Part shown: positions 1 to 11,019 of the stretch, in pieces
Position numbering within the stretch: the stretch's first letter is position 1
Layout of the letters: the number at the start of each line of letters is the position of its first letter
Source of the DNA: Actinomucor elegans
Taxonomy: Eukaryota > Mucoromycota > Mucoromycetes > Mucorales > Mucoraceae
DNA length: 64,000 nucleotides
Assembly: GCA_026027325.1 (NCBI GenBank)
Contig: JAMSLZ010000009.1
Location: forward strand, 1,488,001 to 1,552,000
Reading direction: 5' to 3'
Notes under the pieces: model-generated
Databases searched by the model: none
Seen by the model: the letters and a program-made list of their open reading frames with translations, nothing else
Told to the model about the DNA's origin: nothing
Made by a program: the position numbers and the translations under genes

Positions 1-1216
1 TAATCTCTAATGCTGGCAGAGATAATAGCCCATCATCTTTATTAATAGGAAGACATATTTAATGATTTGTGTTGAACCAACATTAACATTGGTCGTTAAA
101 ATAATAAAACTATCTCTTTCCTTTCAAATACTACTGTAGCACACACGCGCAACATTATAACGTATACATTACATCCATTTGGCTGCCGTTATCTCCGTGG
201 ATCTTTCGGAGAAGGAGGCAACTGTGGGCCTTTTCTCAGAAGGTTTTTTATAAAGCAAGATTTTGCATTCTACTCCATATTTTCGTTTGACTTGCACTAC
301 GCTCCGGTAAACAAAACCATAGAACCCAGAATACTATCAGCGCTTTGAATAATCACTTTTTTATTTCAAAGTAATTCTTATTATTGTCTTCGGTGTCATG
401 TATAGTATTTGTGCTCAATATACTGCGGCTGGGATTGCATATATGAAAACTAGATAGATGATTTACTAAGATGAGAAAGTTTATATGTTAAATATGTACC
501 TTTTTTTATACCCATCAGTCTCTCATTGATTCTTAATATACTATGTGCTCTCAATCCGAACTACTAATAACCCTTTTTGCGTCTTGATGGTACCCTTTCA
601 CTAATGTCAAAATAATATACTATCGATTCCCCACAGGGGATTGATAGGCTCAAATACTTCATATATGTGGTCATTGATCATATATTCATAATATGCACTG
701 TATTTCGGATTGGCTGTCGAGAAATGATTCCATTCGACCATATTGAAGAAAATATAATAGCTTGTATTGACTTATTCTGATCTGCGATATCCCATTGAAT
801 TCCGAGCTTTGTACAATATAATGTACCTATACCTTGTCCTTCTCTGGCTACAAAAGCTGCCAAACCGAAACAAAGCTCTTTTACTATCCCCCTTGTACCT
901 TACACGATTTTTTTTCGGTTCCTTTTCCATTTAATATAGGTGGTCGAGTCCGGGATACAAAGGCGTAAAGATACCGTGGGCTCAATCAGGTCCAGTATCA
1001 AATTTCTAAACTAACTACCAATCAAACAATATGGGCACAATATAGTTGCTTAATAATGATTGATAACAAGTCTTTTTTTTTTTCTTTTCTTTGGCTGCTT
1101 TGTTACTATTTAGCAGTGCTGAATTTGTTACGGGAAATTATGATATTATACTTGTGTTATGCTATAATTTTATACGATAAGTTTTGAAAAAAGGCACAAT
1201 AAAATATGTACACTCT
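1..1216. other. Intergenic, no gene seen
   Basis: AT-rich sequence 3' of the acidic-tailed gene. Short ORFs on both strands have no recognisable domain and no supporting splice structure. I see no RNA gene or terminal repeat here. Confidence 0.5.
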
Positions 1217-2873
1217 CTAATTGTATTCTTCGCCTTCGCCTTCGCCTTCGCATTCATCTTCAACTTCAACTTCACCTTCGTCTTCCCCTCCGTCTTCTTC
1301 GTCTTCGTCTTCGTCCTCGTCATCTTCTTCAGCTTCTTCGTCCCATACGACCTCCGTTCTCCAATCATCCTTTTTCTTTTTCTTCTTGCCTTCATCTGCT
1401 ACTCTTTCCATTTCATCTTCATCATCATTCTGGCCTTCATAAAACATTCTTTGCAGTTCCTCCACTAATTCCTGAAAATACCGCAAAGAGTTAAAGAATA
1501 ATAAAAAAAATTTTACCATATCTGAACTTACTTCGATCACCACAAGACCATCAATCAATTTTTCTATCTTTCCAGCCTTAATCTCATACAAACTCTTCGG
1601 GAAACAGAATGAGCATACCTTTTCCACTGTATACACTCCTTTTCCCTTTAACTGCATGACGGAAATGTGAACACTTAGTCCCATTATCTGAATTATGGGG
1701 AATTTAATTCCAGCAATGTCCTCATAGGACAAGTTGCTCAACGATCCGAGGTAATCATTCAGATGACATTTAGTCGTGATTGTGGATTTCAGTTTATCTT
1801 TATAATACTTTGATGTAGTAGCCTTTCGCGCTACTTCGCCTGTTCCATAATCTACCACTGATGCATCATCTTTAAACACAACCAATCTAAGATCGAGTTT
1901 GAACCTGAGGCCAAACTTTTTACAAGCTCGGCTAATTGTGTCGCCCCTAGATATATATATATATATATCAAAAAATAGAGTTTATATGAAAAATTCGATT
2001 TTTACTTTCATTAAAGTATAGTGTATCACGTACCAGCGCAACATTATATTTTCTGATTTACCAAAAAATGTTTCAAAAATATAGCTCCAGAATTTGATCT
2101 GAAGATCAAACTCGGTATATAGTTTCATTCTTTCTTCGGCAAAGGTCCAGTTTTTCTCTGCATGCATCTGTAAACTTATAGATAATAGAAATACGTGTAA
2201 ATTAAAAGCTCTTCGGAATTACAGATCAGCGTACATAAACAAATAAACTCTCAGCACAATTTTTTCTTCTGCATCATTCGTCTGGAAGTTTTCTGCCATT
2301 TGAAGTACTGAGCGTAATTTCTTCAAGGAGTTTACCTAAACAGAAAAGTAATTTAAGGATAGATTCTTATGTCTAAACGTAATACATAAAATACAAACTT
2401 TGTTCAGTTCGTTCGTGATTTTTTTGATATTTTTATTTGTTTTATCCCCAGTGTTTTTTTTTATCATTCTTTCGGTGACAGCTTTAGGGGCTTCACTTAA
2501 ATGTGAGCCTTTCGACTCATTTGAAATATCTACTATGTCATTTTTTACAAGACTAAAAAAATAAAATAAAAAAAGATAACTAGGTAACTAACAAAGCGCT
2601 TTTGGTACTTATGCAAACTTACTACTCGAAGTATTTTTCTTTTCTGCTTTTCTTTTTAATAGCTTTTTTAGATGATTCCTCGCTTTTTCTCGCAATCTAA
2701 AAAATAATAATAATAATAATACAATTTAGCGTCCTTGCTATTTAGAATGAAACTTTCAAACTTACTCTTCTTCTCAGGTTTCTAATTCTGTTCTTCTCCA
2801 CACAGGCTTGCAAAATCATTTTTTCGTCTGATACAGCTTCTAACTCTGCTATTACACGTTTTCCGCGAGTCAT
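1217..2873 (-). CDS. Seven-exon uncharacterised protein with acidic C-terminal tail
   Basis: Manual splicing gives exons 2873-2766, 2696-2623, 2552-2399, 2335-2249, 2167-2034, 1946-1532 and 1471-1217. They total 1227 nt, an unbroken 408-codon frame. Introns are 60-87 nt with GT..AG ends (donors such as GTAAGT and GTACGT). The first about 110 residues are Lys/Arg-rich (MTRGKRVIAELE start). The middle has an RWGDT motif across the exon 5/6 junction and a mixed alpha/beta-looking stretch. The last about 60 residues are a Lys run followed by an almost pure Asp/Glu/Gly tail encoded by a CTTCGC-type repeat at 1220-1345. I do not recognise a catalytic domain. My impression is that similar RWGDT-bearing hypothetical proteins recur in Mucoromycota genomes, but I cannot verify this. 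The basic N-terminus with an acidic tail would fit a nuclear or chromatin-associated protein (inference). The start is the first ATG of the only frame that splices cleanly. Confidence 0.7.
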
Positions 2874-3152
2874 TTTTTTTTAAATTGCAACAAACTTATA
2901 GTCTTAAATGCATAAAGGGGCTTCATTTATTTTATTTTACTTTTTATTTTTTATATATATGGAAATGCGGTAGTTAAAATAAAAGCCAATCATACTTAAA
3001 GTATACTCTTTGTAAATGAGTCCTCACCATCCGTCACTTTCATCGAAGACTTGAATTACCACTTAAATCAATTGGCAAAACATAATACAAGACACATATA
3101 TTAAACCATATTTTAAATCATTTAAAATACCAATATTAAAGTATAATTCCTT

Positions 3153-3614
3153 TTGAAAGCAGAAATGCAAGAGATACAAGCTAGCTGGATAATAATTTTA
3201 AATTTTTATCGCACATTTTTTGTTAAGGCACCCAAGAAAACCTATGGCCGGTGGTATTCAGTTGTTGGAGAAAGCAAAGGCAATCTAAGGCCCTATTATC
3301 GCCTTCTGGAGCCCCTGCTTCAGAATGGAGGCGGAAAATTCACCATCTGGGACCTGAAGACCGAGACTGGGATTGGCAATCGTAAGAAACTTGTTGGATC
3401 TGCTGCAGAAGAAAGAAGGAAGTCCGATATCATTGATAGAGCTTTGATAGATTTCCAGTCTAAGGGCATTTACTCAAGAAATAAGTTTGATATTTGCATA
3501 AAAGTTTATTTGATTATGAAGAACTATGTTGCCGCCCATAAACTGAAAAAATTATACAACTTTTTCCTGTGTATATTTTTTGAAAGCATATTATATAATT
3601 GTTTTAATCCGTGA
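3153..3614 (+). CDS. Uncharacterised ORF, possible gene fragment
   Basis: A 153-codon open frame. Residues about 25-115 have balanced composition (KTYGRWYSVVGESKG, then a Lys/Glu-rich helix-like part); the ends are hydrophobic and AT-driven. No family recognised. No convincing splice sites or promoter were found. It could be an exon of a decayed gene or a chance ORF. A short stretch near its start (AAGAGATACAAGCTAG at about 3170) recurs at about 50230 inside an insertion in the mariner relic, hinting that the 5' part is repeat-derived. Confidence 0.25.
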   Translation: MKAEMQEIQASWIIILNFYRTFFVKAPKKTYGRWYSVVGESKGNLRPYYRLLEPLLQNGGGKFTIWDLKTETGIGNRKKLVGSAAEERRKSDIIDRALIDFQSKGIYSRNKFDICIKVYLIMKNYVAAHKLKKLYNFFLCIFFESILYNCFNP

Positions 3615-3843
3615 CAGCCAATAGAGTAATATCGAAAAAACTGTATATATAAAAAATAATAAATGAGTCCCCTTATAGTTTACTTATTTAGAACATTTAT
3701 GTTTCCTAGTAACCAAGAAAATCAAGGCTTAGTGCACTTGTCCAGCAAGGTTTAGCAGGGCACAAAAACATGATCCAAATCTTCACAAATTTGTTTAACT
3801 TCTTCTATTGAAGCATATTTTTTCAATTTCTGAATATTTTCGT

Positions 3844-5820
3844 TTAGTAATAAAAGGTTGCAGTAATATAACCAGCATGGTCTAGTTGGCAATTAACAGT
3901 ATTAGTAGCATGTATATCACCTGTGGCCGAAACAGACCGGGAAGCGAAGAGGACTCTGTACACAGAAGTAGGGTGCATCGAACTGAATTTTGCAACATAA
4001 AATTTCAGCAAGTACTTATGCTTACACGATCTTTCATGAATTCTAAACAGAAGCAGGAGCAACTTCCAATCATACCTTGGTTGTCTACATTGACAAAGTA
4101 ATTCGTCTCTTCGACCATGAAGAAGTCCACTGAGTATGTGCCTACAGGATGAAAAAGGTTAATGTTAACTTCTAAAACAACAGGAAAACTAATCATCATA
4201 TCTCTTTTTTCAACAGTAATTCTTGAAGCATCTAATTCAACTCTCTTTCAAGGAACAAGTTGTAACACCAACGCCCTCCAAAAAACGGATTATTTCATTT
4301 CCCAAATTATAATCAACCTCTACTATCAGGATAAAGATCCATCTGTCCAACCTTTTGTCTCTGCTTCTATTTAAGTAAACAAACCTCAGCTGATTATGCC
4401 AGGATTCGATGTAATTGTTGGTGAGCATAAAATTGAATTTGATAGGGTGATGGTTTTGGCACCAAATCTCAAATTTGTTCTCACTGCACTATTCTTTTTC
4501 GAAATAGTCGATTAACCCAACAAAAAAAGTATTTATCCCCGAAAGCTTCAATTTTACTATGAAAAGTACCAGCATCTTCATATATAATCAATTTCAATTC
4601 AGTTATGATCTGACTCTTCATAGCTCTTTTTTCAGCAGGAGAATCACAACTATGGATCGCCTTCATTATCTGTCTAGCCCATGCTTGAGAAACATGGAAG
4701 CGGCAACATTGGATATCACATCAAGGGAAAATATTCCTGATTGTTGTAGTTTAAGCATTATTGTGGTCAATAGTAATTTGTCGAAAATCAACAATCAAAC
4801 CATTCTCTTTCATATATTGAAGCTATAGGGTGATAGGACCGATTGTATGACCATATATAAACATAAATGGAATAGAATGGCCATTATCAATGGTACTATC
4901 ACAGATCACGATGAAATACAACGCATCTTTCGCTTTCTTGGTAACACTGTAAATGACATCTAAGTAAAAAGTATGAAATTGCTGTGTCAAAGTTTATTCG
5001 TAAGGATAGATATAGCCATATGCATAGTGCGAGGTATTGTTGGCATAGCATGATAGATCACCATAAAATATCTTGTAACATTTGAAGCGGCTTGTCATCT
5101 ATCTAAATCAAAAGACTTCATACCATCAGAATCAAATAAGTATAACATTATATTAGATTAAAGTGGGAGATATTTGTAAGCGATAATCTTCACCTAAGAA
5201 AATAAATACAAGTATTGGCATTATGTTCCATATATTATGGTAATTTACTGTTCCACTTTTTAATTAAGCATCTTGACTATCCAATTGACAAAAAAGATTT
5301 CTTTTCACCTGTTTAACAAATTTCGAAGAGTTTAACGATCGGAATTTGGTCCCATCAATTACTTTATGCGAGAGGTAACATGCACAAATCCTCAGCGAAA
5401 TTGCCTGGGATATGGTTCGAATGGGATCTAAAGTAAATAAGGTGCACCGAAAGACTCTGCGTAACAAATCAGTATCAATTGAGCAGTACACGCGCATTTC
5501 TTGCTCTTCTTTTGAATATAACAATCATCGGTTTGGTAATCGGAGAGTAGTGTCCAATATGACGGTATTCGTAAGCTTAAGAGAAAAAAGACATTTTTTT
5601 TTGTGACAGACGTATTAGTCTCAACAATAGTCGCACCACTGGCTTCTTCAGCAGTGTTAATAAAAGATTGCTCAAAATTTATCTTATTATTGTTGAAAAT
5701 GTTCCAGTTAACAGCACATCCTCTGCAATTCGTTCTAAACAGGCTTACCAAACTGATGCATTCACTTTGATGGTAGCCGAGAACTTCATCGCCCTTTGAA
5801 TGCTCGATGGAGTAAGGCAA
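3844..5820 (-). pseudogene. Decayed MULE (Mutator-like) transposase
   Basis: Pieces in several minus-strand frames follow the order of a MULE transposase. Near 5820-5430 is a Cys/His-containing N-terminal part. Near 4700-4480 is the helical region after the catalytic core (FHVSQAW-like, then ARQIMKAIHSCDSPAEK). At 4428-4237 is the hallmark stretch NNYIESWHNQLRFVYLNR with KRLDRW. At 4199-3844 is a C-terminal SWIM-type zinc finger (CSC, then SCKHKYLL in another frame). Stops and frameshifts separate all of them, so no full protein can be made. In this family the DDE core cuts DNA at long TIRs; I could not identify TIRs or a TSD. Family assignment is from the IESWHN and SWIM signatures and is fairly safe. 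The exact limits are not. Confidence 0.65.
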
Positions 5821-6042
5821 CTACTAAAGTTATTGCGATTAAAGGTAGCTTTAATAGCGGAGGTAATAGGAGACATTTGGGTGTTAGGAGTGTATTAATG
5901 AGCGATGGGCAAGAAAGAGGAGTAGCTTTCTGACAATGTGTCCTAATTGTAGCGATTTAGAACAAAAAAAGTCCCAGACGGAAAATCAAACTTATGTTGG
6001 TGCGATTTTTTTTTTTTTTCTTTTACATAATTACTTAAAACT

Positions 6043-7659
6043 TGCAAGTTGTTGTAATGGATGCATCTGGAAGTTGCTAATAACCATCATTATAAGCGAC
6101 TTTTTTTCAGACGGAATGACTAGGCTTCCGTGACACTTTCTAGTGGAAGGTATCTATATTACAACAGTTTGTATTCCATTTATGCATTTTGGTGTGCAGG
6201 ATGCTGAGTAGGTAGCATGAAAGATGATGGTCTTTATGCAAACACTCCTAGATAGGTGTCTACTTTGATAGCCTTAGTAGGCCTACTCTTTGCGTTCTTT
6301 TATGGATCTCAATCCCTCTTTCTCTCTCTCTCTCTCTCTCTCTTTTTTTATAGCAAGGTCAAATATGTGAATTGATAATACATTACAAGAAGTCCAATCT
6401 TTATTAACCAACCTTCTCTTTTTTTCTATAGTTGTTGTGTCTTTGGTTTAATATTGCGTTTCTAACCGTTGTCAAGGCGATTTGCAAGTTGTTGTAATGG
6501 ATGCATCTGGAAGTTGCTAATAACCATCATTATAAGCGACTTTTTTTCAGACGGAATGACTAGGCTTCCGTGACACTTTCTAGTGGAAGGTATCTATATT
6601 ACAACAGTTTGTATTCCATTTATGCATTTTGGTGTGCAGGATGCTGAGTAGGTAGCATGAAAGATGATGGTCTTTATGCAAACACTCCTAGATAGGTGTC
6701 TACTTTGATAGCCTTAGTAGGCCTACTCTTTGCGTTCTTTTATGGATCTCAATCCCTCTTTCTCTCTCTCTCTCTCTCTCTCTTTTTTTATAGCAAGGTC
6801 AAATATGTGAATTGATAATACATTACAAGAAGTCCAATCTTTATTAACCAACCTTCTCTTTTTTTCTATAGTTGTTGTGTCTTTGGTTTAATATTGCGTT
6901 TCTAACCGTTGTCAAGGCGATTTGCAAGTTGTTGTAATGGATGCATCTGGAAGTTGCTAATAACCATCATTATAAGCGACTTTTTTTCAGACGGAATGAC
7001 TAGGCTTCCGTGACACTTTCTAGTGGAAGGTATCTATATTACAACAGTTTGTATTCCATTTATGCATTTTGGTGTGCAGGATGCTGAGTAGGTAGCATGA
7101 AAGATGATGGTCTTTATGCAAACACTCCTAGATAGGTGTCTACTTTGATAGCCTTAGTAGGCCTACTCTTTGCGTTCTTTTATGGATCTCAATCCCTCTT
7201 TCTCTCTCTCTCTCTCTCTCTCTTTTTTTTATAGCAAGGTCAAATATGTGAATTGATAATACATTACAAGAAGTCCAATCTTTATTAACCAACCTTCTCT
7301 TTTTTTCTATAGTTGTTGTGTCTTTGGTTTAATATTGCGTTTCTAACCGTTGTCAAGGCGATTTGCAAGTTGTTGTAATGGATGCATCTGGAAGTTGCTA
7401 ATAACCATCATTATAAGCGACTTTTTTTCAGACGGAATGACTAGGCTTCCGTGACACTTTCTAGTGGAAGGTATCTATATTACAACAGTTTGTATTCCAT
7501 TTATGCATTTTGGTGTGCAGGATGCTGAGTAGGTAGCATGAAAGATGATGGTCTTTATGCAAACACTCCTAGATAGGTGTCTACTTTGATAGCCTTAGTA
7601 GGCCTACTCTTTGCGTTCTTTTATGGATCTCAATCCCTCTTTCTCTCTCTCTCTCTTTT
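6043..7659. repeat. 440-bp tandem repeat, about 3.7 copies
   Basis: Units start with TGCAAGTTGTTGTAATGG at 6043, 6483, 6923 and 7364 (periods 440, 440, 441). The fourth copy stops inside its CT run at about 7659. Copies are essentially identical apart from lengths of the (CT)n and T runs. Each unit holds a hairpin (ACGGAA..TTCCGT), a 12-bp palindrome AGTAGGCCTACT and a (CT)8-10 microsatellite. No coding potential and no rRNA or tRNA similarity was recognised. Confidence 0.9.
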
Positions 7660-7761
7660 TTTTTTTTTTGTCTGGGTTTATTAAGTTTAAAATGATAAAC
7701 ATGAGCAGCATTTTAATACACTTTTGTAGCAGTTCCCGCTATCTAATATTACTGCTATTGA
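7660..7761. other. Short spacer after tandem array
   Basis: T-run then unique AT-rich sequence; nothing recognised. Confidence 0.4.
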
Positions 7762-8159
7762 GCTACATTACATATCATTAATAATTAATATATATTATAA
7801 TTATTTTCATATTATTAAATTAAAATTATATAGTTTTCTTTATTTATCAAGTTGTAAGTTGCTAAAAAACTTACGACGTGCTTTTTAATCAATTTTAAAA
7901 GAAAAAAATTGTCGCACAACAGGGTTTCGATCTGGTGTGAAATATTATGAAAAAAAAAAGTTTAATTGTATTGAAAAGTAATATAAAAGTTTAATCTTTA
8001 TAAGTTTTGCATAATTATTGCAATTTCTTATTTTTACGTTAATTACCAAACTTTCAAAAATTACAATAAAAAAGTGTTGAACAAAAAAAAATATAATTAC
8101 AAAAAACACTATTTAATTTAAAAACTAATTTTTATTTTTTTTTATTTTTAACGTTGCTC
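7762..8159 (+). repeat. 390-bp MITE-like repeat, copy 1
   Basis: Runs from GAGCTACATTAC to AACGTTGCTC, so the ends form a short inverted repeat GAGC(T/A)AC. Internally it has the hairpin GTAAGTTGCTAAAAAACTTAC and a conserved block ending GGGTTTCGATCTGG. Copies 2 (20131-20523, inverted) and 3 (48730-49122) are about 95% alike by eye. No ORF. A non-autonomous DNA element is the simplest reading; the TSD is unclear. Confidence 0.65.
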
Positions 8160-8350
8160 AATAAGAACATTCTTGTTATAGAATAGAGATTATTGTATGA
8201 ATAATAACTTATTCATTATCAATCTCATCTTTACGGAAGTACTTATGAGTTGATATGTTTAAGATTCATGTCTCAGATGGATATATATCTAGAACATAGA
8301 CCTAAAACATAACATCTTAAATCCTCTTCACCACACTTAGATAGACGATT

Positions 8351-9038
8351 GAGGAACAACCTAATATTAAAAAATTTAATATTATATTTCAGATGGTGAT
8401 TATTTTTAAAATTAATACTTTTTTTGATATAAATGTTACTCCAAATAAATATAATTTTATCAATCTATATATTATTATAATATGTCTATATTTATTGCAA
8501 TATATAAACTTTTTGGAAATTAAAAATTATTTATTTTTTTATGTTTTTTAAATAAAATGTTTTTTTCTATTACTAATATATGTTATATCGAATATAATAA
8601 AGACTGTAAAAATAACCAGACTGATAAAACGAATTGATTTATTAAAGCATTAAAATGATGAGCTATTTATACAAAATTGAAGTTCGGATTTAACTTGGTA
8701 TTATAGACGATTGAGTTAGTCAAAGACTGTGCTCATGGAGTTAACAAGGATTTATAGTAATCCATTCTAGTACGACTTTATGTTCGGTGATAGATAGTTT
8801 ATGAAGGTTAGTTGCACTAAGCATTGATTTCCATATATCTCTTAACCGACGTTACAAAGCTGTCAAAGCACAAGCTGAGTATAAGCATTGTCGAACATTG
8901 ACCTGATTGGTGACGGACACTGAACAAGTCATGTTTACAACAATATATAATCAATATATAAATTCTAATTGTTTGTTTTTTCTGTTTTGGAATTATTTAT
9001 TAATAATTTTTTATATTAATAATATTAGATCGTACCTC
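8351..9038. mobile_element. AT-rich MITE with 3-bp TSD ATT
   Basis: Inserted in the solo LTR-B: the intact LTR reads GACGATTAGTATAAATAGG, and here ATT is duplicated at 8348-8350 and 9039-9041. The imperfect TIR begins GAGGAACAACCTAATATTA, against GAGGTACGATCTAATATTA from the other end. Removing the solo LTR-A inside leaves 321 bp without coding capacity. A 3-bp TSD suits PIF/Harbinger- or CACTA-related MITEs; the family is otherwise unassigned. Confidence 0.8.
8581..8942 (+). repeat. Solo LTR, family A, copy 1
   Basis: 362 bp, TGTTATATCG to TTTACAACA, flanked by ATATA at 8576-8580 and 8943-8947. It sits inside the ATT-TSD MITE. No internal region of family A occurs in this window, so its coding partner is unknown. 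Confidence 0.9.
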
Positions 9039-9175
9039 ATTAGTATAAATAGGTTTAGTTTAGACATAGTTTTAGGATCTTCTATATATTCATCTTTGTT
9101 AATAAAGCACAGTCTCAAAAAGTATTCTTTTTAGTCTTCTTTATTATTTCACTGTGCAAACACAACAATGGATGT

Positions 9176-9539
9176 TGTTATATCGAATATAATAAAGACT
9201 GTAAAAATAACCAGACTGATAAAACGGATTGATTTATTAAAGCATTAAAATGATGAGCTATTTATACAAAATTGAAGTTCGGATTTAACTTGATATTATA
9301 GACGATTGAGTTAGTCAAAGACTGCGCTCATGGAGTTAACAAGGATTTATAGTAATCCATTCTAGTACGACTTTATATTCGGTGATAGATAGTTTATGAA
9401 GGTTAGTTGCACTAAGCATTGATTTCCATATATATCTCTTAACCGACGTTACAAAGCTGTCAAAGCACAAGCTGAGTATAAGCATTGTCGAACATTAACC
9501 TGATTGGTGACGGACACTGAACAAGTCATGTTTACAACA
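9176..9539 (+). repeat. Solo LTR, family A, copy 2
   Basis: 364 bp, TGTTATATCG to TTTACAACA, inserted six bases into the left TIR of Merlin copy 1. TSD GATGT is at 9171-9175 and 9540-9544. About 97% identical by eye to copy 1 at 8581. Confidence 0.92.
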
Positions 9540-9540
9540 G

Positions 9541-10551
9541 ATGTATCCCAAAGGAACTCTCAGGTCCATATTGAAACTCCTACTACCACAAATTTTATTG
9601 TTATATGAAAAAATTGAATTTTTTTTACAAATTAAAATTAAAAATAAAAAGGATTTAATAAAATTGCAGATGTTTATAGAACCATATAAATCTTTAAAAA
9701 AAATATTCGACGATGAAAAAGAAGCATTATTATATTTAATTAGTAATGATTACGTTAATAAACATATAAAGTGTAATAAATGTGAACATGAAACTAAATT
9801 AAACTTAAATAAAAAATTATATGTTTGTAGATATTATAAATGTAGGAAAGCAATATCACCATTGAAAGGAACAATTTTTAATAATTTAACTTTACCTTTA
9901 AATACTCAATTACACATATTATATCTTTTTCTTGGAAAAGCACCTTCTTCCTTTATAGCATCAAGTTTGCAAATTAGCAAAAATACAGTGTCATCATACA
10001 ATAAAATATTCAGAAAATACTTGAAAAATAAACAATTGTTAGGTAACAGAAATATTAAAATTGGAGGTAGAAATAAAATTGTAGAAATCGATGAAAGTAA
10101 AATTGCAAAAAGAAAATATAATAAGGGGCATAAGGTAGAAGGTGCTTGGGTAATTGGTGGTATCGAAAGAAGTACGCTAAAAAATAAAATAAAAAATGAA
10201 AACAAAAAAATGTTTTTATTACCCATTGAAGAAAGAAATGTTGATAATATTGATTTAATTATAAAAAGATATGTAAAAAAAGGTACAACAATATATACGG
10301 ATTTATGGAAAGGGTATAATAACTTGAAAAATATAGGATACAAACATTTAACTGTAAATCATTCAAAGCATTTTAAAGATCCAAATACAGGTGTGCATAC
10401 AAATACAATCGAAGGCGCATGGAATGGCTTAAAGCAAAGTATAATACCACGAAATAGAAATAAAAAAGATATAGTATTGTATTTAAAAGAATATCAATGA
10501 CGTAAGAAAAATAGAGAGTATAACGTATGGAAAAAGTTTTTAAAGGATTAA
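9541..10551 (+). pseudogene. Merlin transposase, copy 1 (premature stop)
   Basis: Same protein as the 336-residue transposase of copies 2 and 3. A G-to-A change turns the Trp codon after EYQ into TGA at 10498-10500, removing the last 17 residues. The zinc-ribbon cysteines and the catalytic region are intact. It also differs from the other copies at RSTLKN (RSMLKN) and EGAWNG (EGTWNG). The solo LTR-A insertion at 9176-9539 separates this ORF from the outermost TIR, and the Harbinger at 10685 separates it from the 3' half of the element, so autonomous movement of this copy is unlikely. Confidence 0.88.
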
Positions 10552-10754
10552 TTTTAATTTACATAAAAAATACAAAAAATTGAATTTTTATATTTATTAA
10601 AAATATGATAGAAAATATATTGATAGTTATAAATGTGAAATGCATATTTGATATTCATTATTATTATTACAAGGACCTGACTAAGGTCATTCACAAGCAG
10701 CCATCGACTGGAAGAAAATAAAAAATAAAAAATACAGATTAGGCTGAATAGTGT

Positions 10755-10970
10755 TGTAGTGGACATAACTACTTTACATAGAATAGTAATAGAAGTGGCC
10801 TGAATAGTTAACTTGTGTAATCGTGACTAGTTATATTTACTATATGTAACCACCACCCAGCCTATTAATAACAGAAGGCGGGCAGTGGTAGAATAAATCT
10901 CTCTCTTGTTTTCTATCTCGTTAATTAAACACGTACCTAACTAATTACGAACATCTCAGGAAACATCTCA
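10755..10970 (+). repeat. 5' LTR of pol-less element
   Basis: 216 bp, TGTAGTGGAC to ACATCTCA. It has a CTATTAATAACAGAAGG stretch and an AATAAA-like signal (GAATAAATCTC) near its middle/end. A T-run follows immediately. I do not recognise a tRNA primer-binding site. Confidence 0.85.
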
Positions 10971-11019
10971 TTTTTTTTAACGAATTCAGTCAGAGATTTA
11001 TTTTAACAACAAAATCAAC

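Larger units (their letters stand above)
8174..9167 (+). repeat. Solo LTR of family B, split by a MITE
   Basis: TGTTATAGAATAGAG at 8174 to GTGCAAACACAACA at 9167 matches the 309-bp LTRs of Gypsy element B (41052-41360, 48236-48544) in reverse orientation. It is interrupted at 8351-9038. The left flank is ATTCT. The matching right flank ATTCC lies at 17689-17693, beyond the Merlin insertion, giving a 5-bp TSD with one mismatch. Confidence 0.88.

Noticed and set aside
1184..1468. Ser- or Phe-rich ORFs on the plus strand
   Set aside because: Antisense of the acidic-tail microsatellite of the minus-strand gene.
6180..6260. C/D snoRNA in the 440-bp repeat (CTGA and GATGATGG words)
   Set aside because: The boxes are in the wrong order and no terminal stem is present.
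6043..7659. CRISPR-like array
   Set aside because: Units are 440 bp and contiguous, without short repeats and variable spacers, in a eukaryotic context.
7900..7940. tRNA gene or tRNA-derived SINE from a B-box-like word in the 390-bp repeat
   Set aside because: No A box at the right distance and no cloverleaf; kept only as a weak note.
9540..9544. Left end of Merlin copy 1 at 9540 with an imperfect ACAACA duplication
   Set aside because: GATGT on both sides of the LTR-A shows the LTR sits inside the Merlin TIR; the true left end is 9170 with a perfect 8-bp TSD.
9906..10343. 145-codon antisense ORF, repeated in all Merlin copies (26458-26895, 45709-46146)
   Set aside because: Shadow of the AT-rich transposase frame: hydrophobic Phe/Leu-rich composition with no independent conservation signal.
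10752..10755. LTR of the pol-less element starting at TGTTG (10752)
   Set aside because: Starting at 10755 yields a perfect TSD AGTGT; starting at 10752 yields none.
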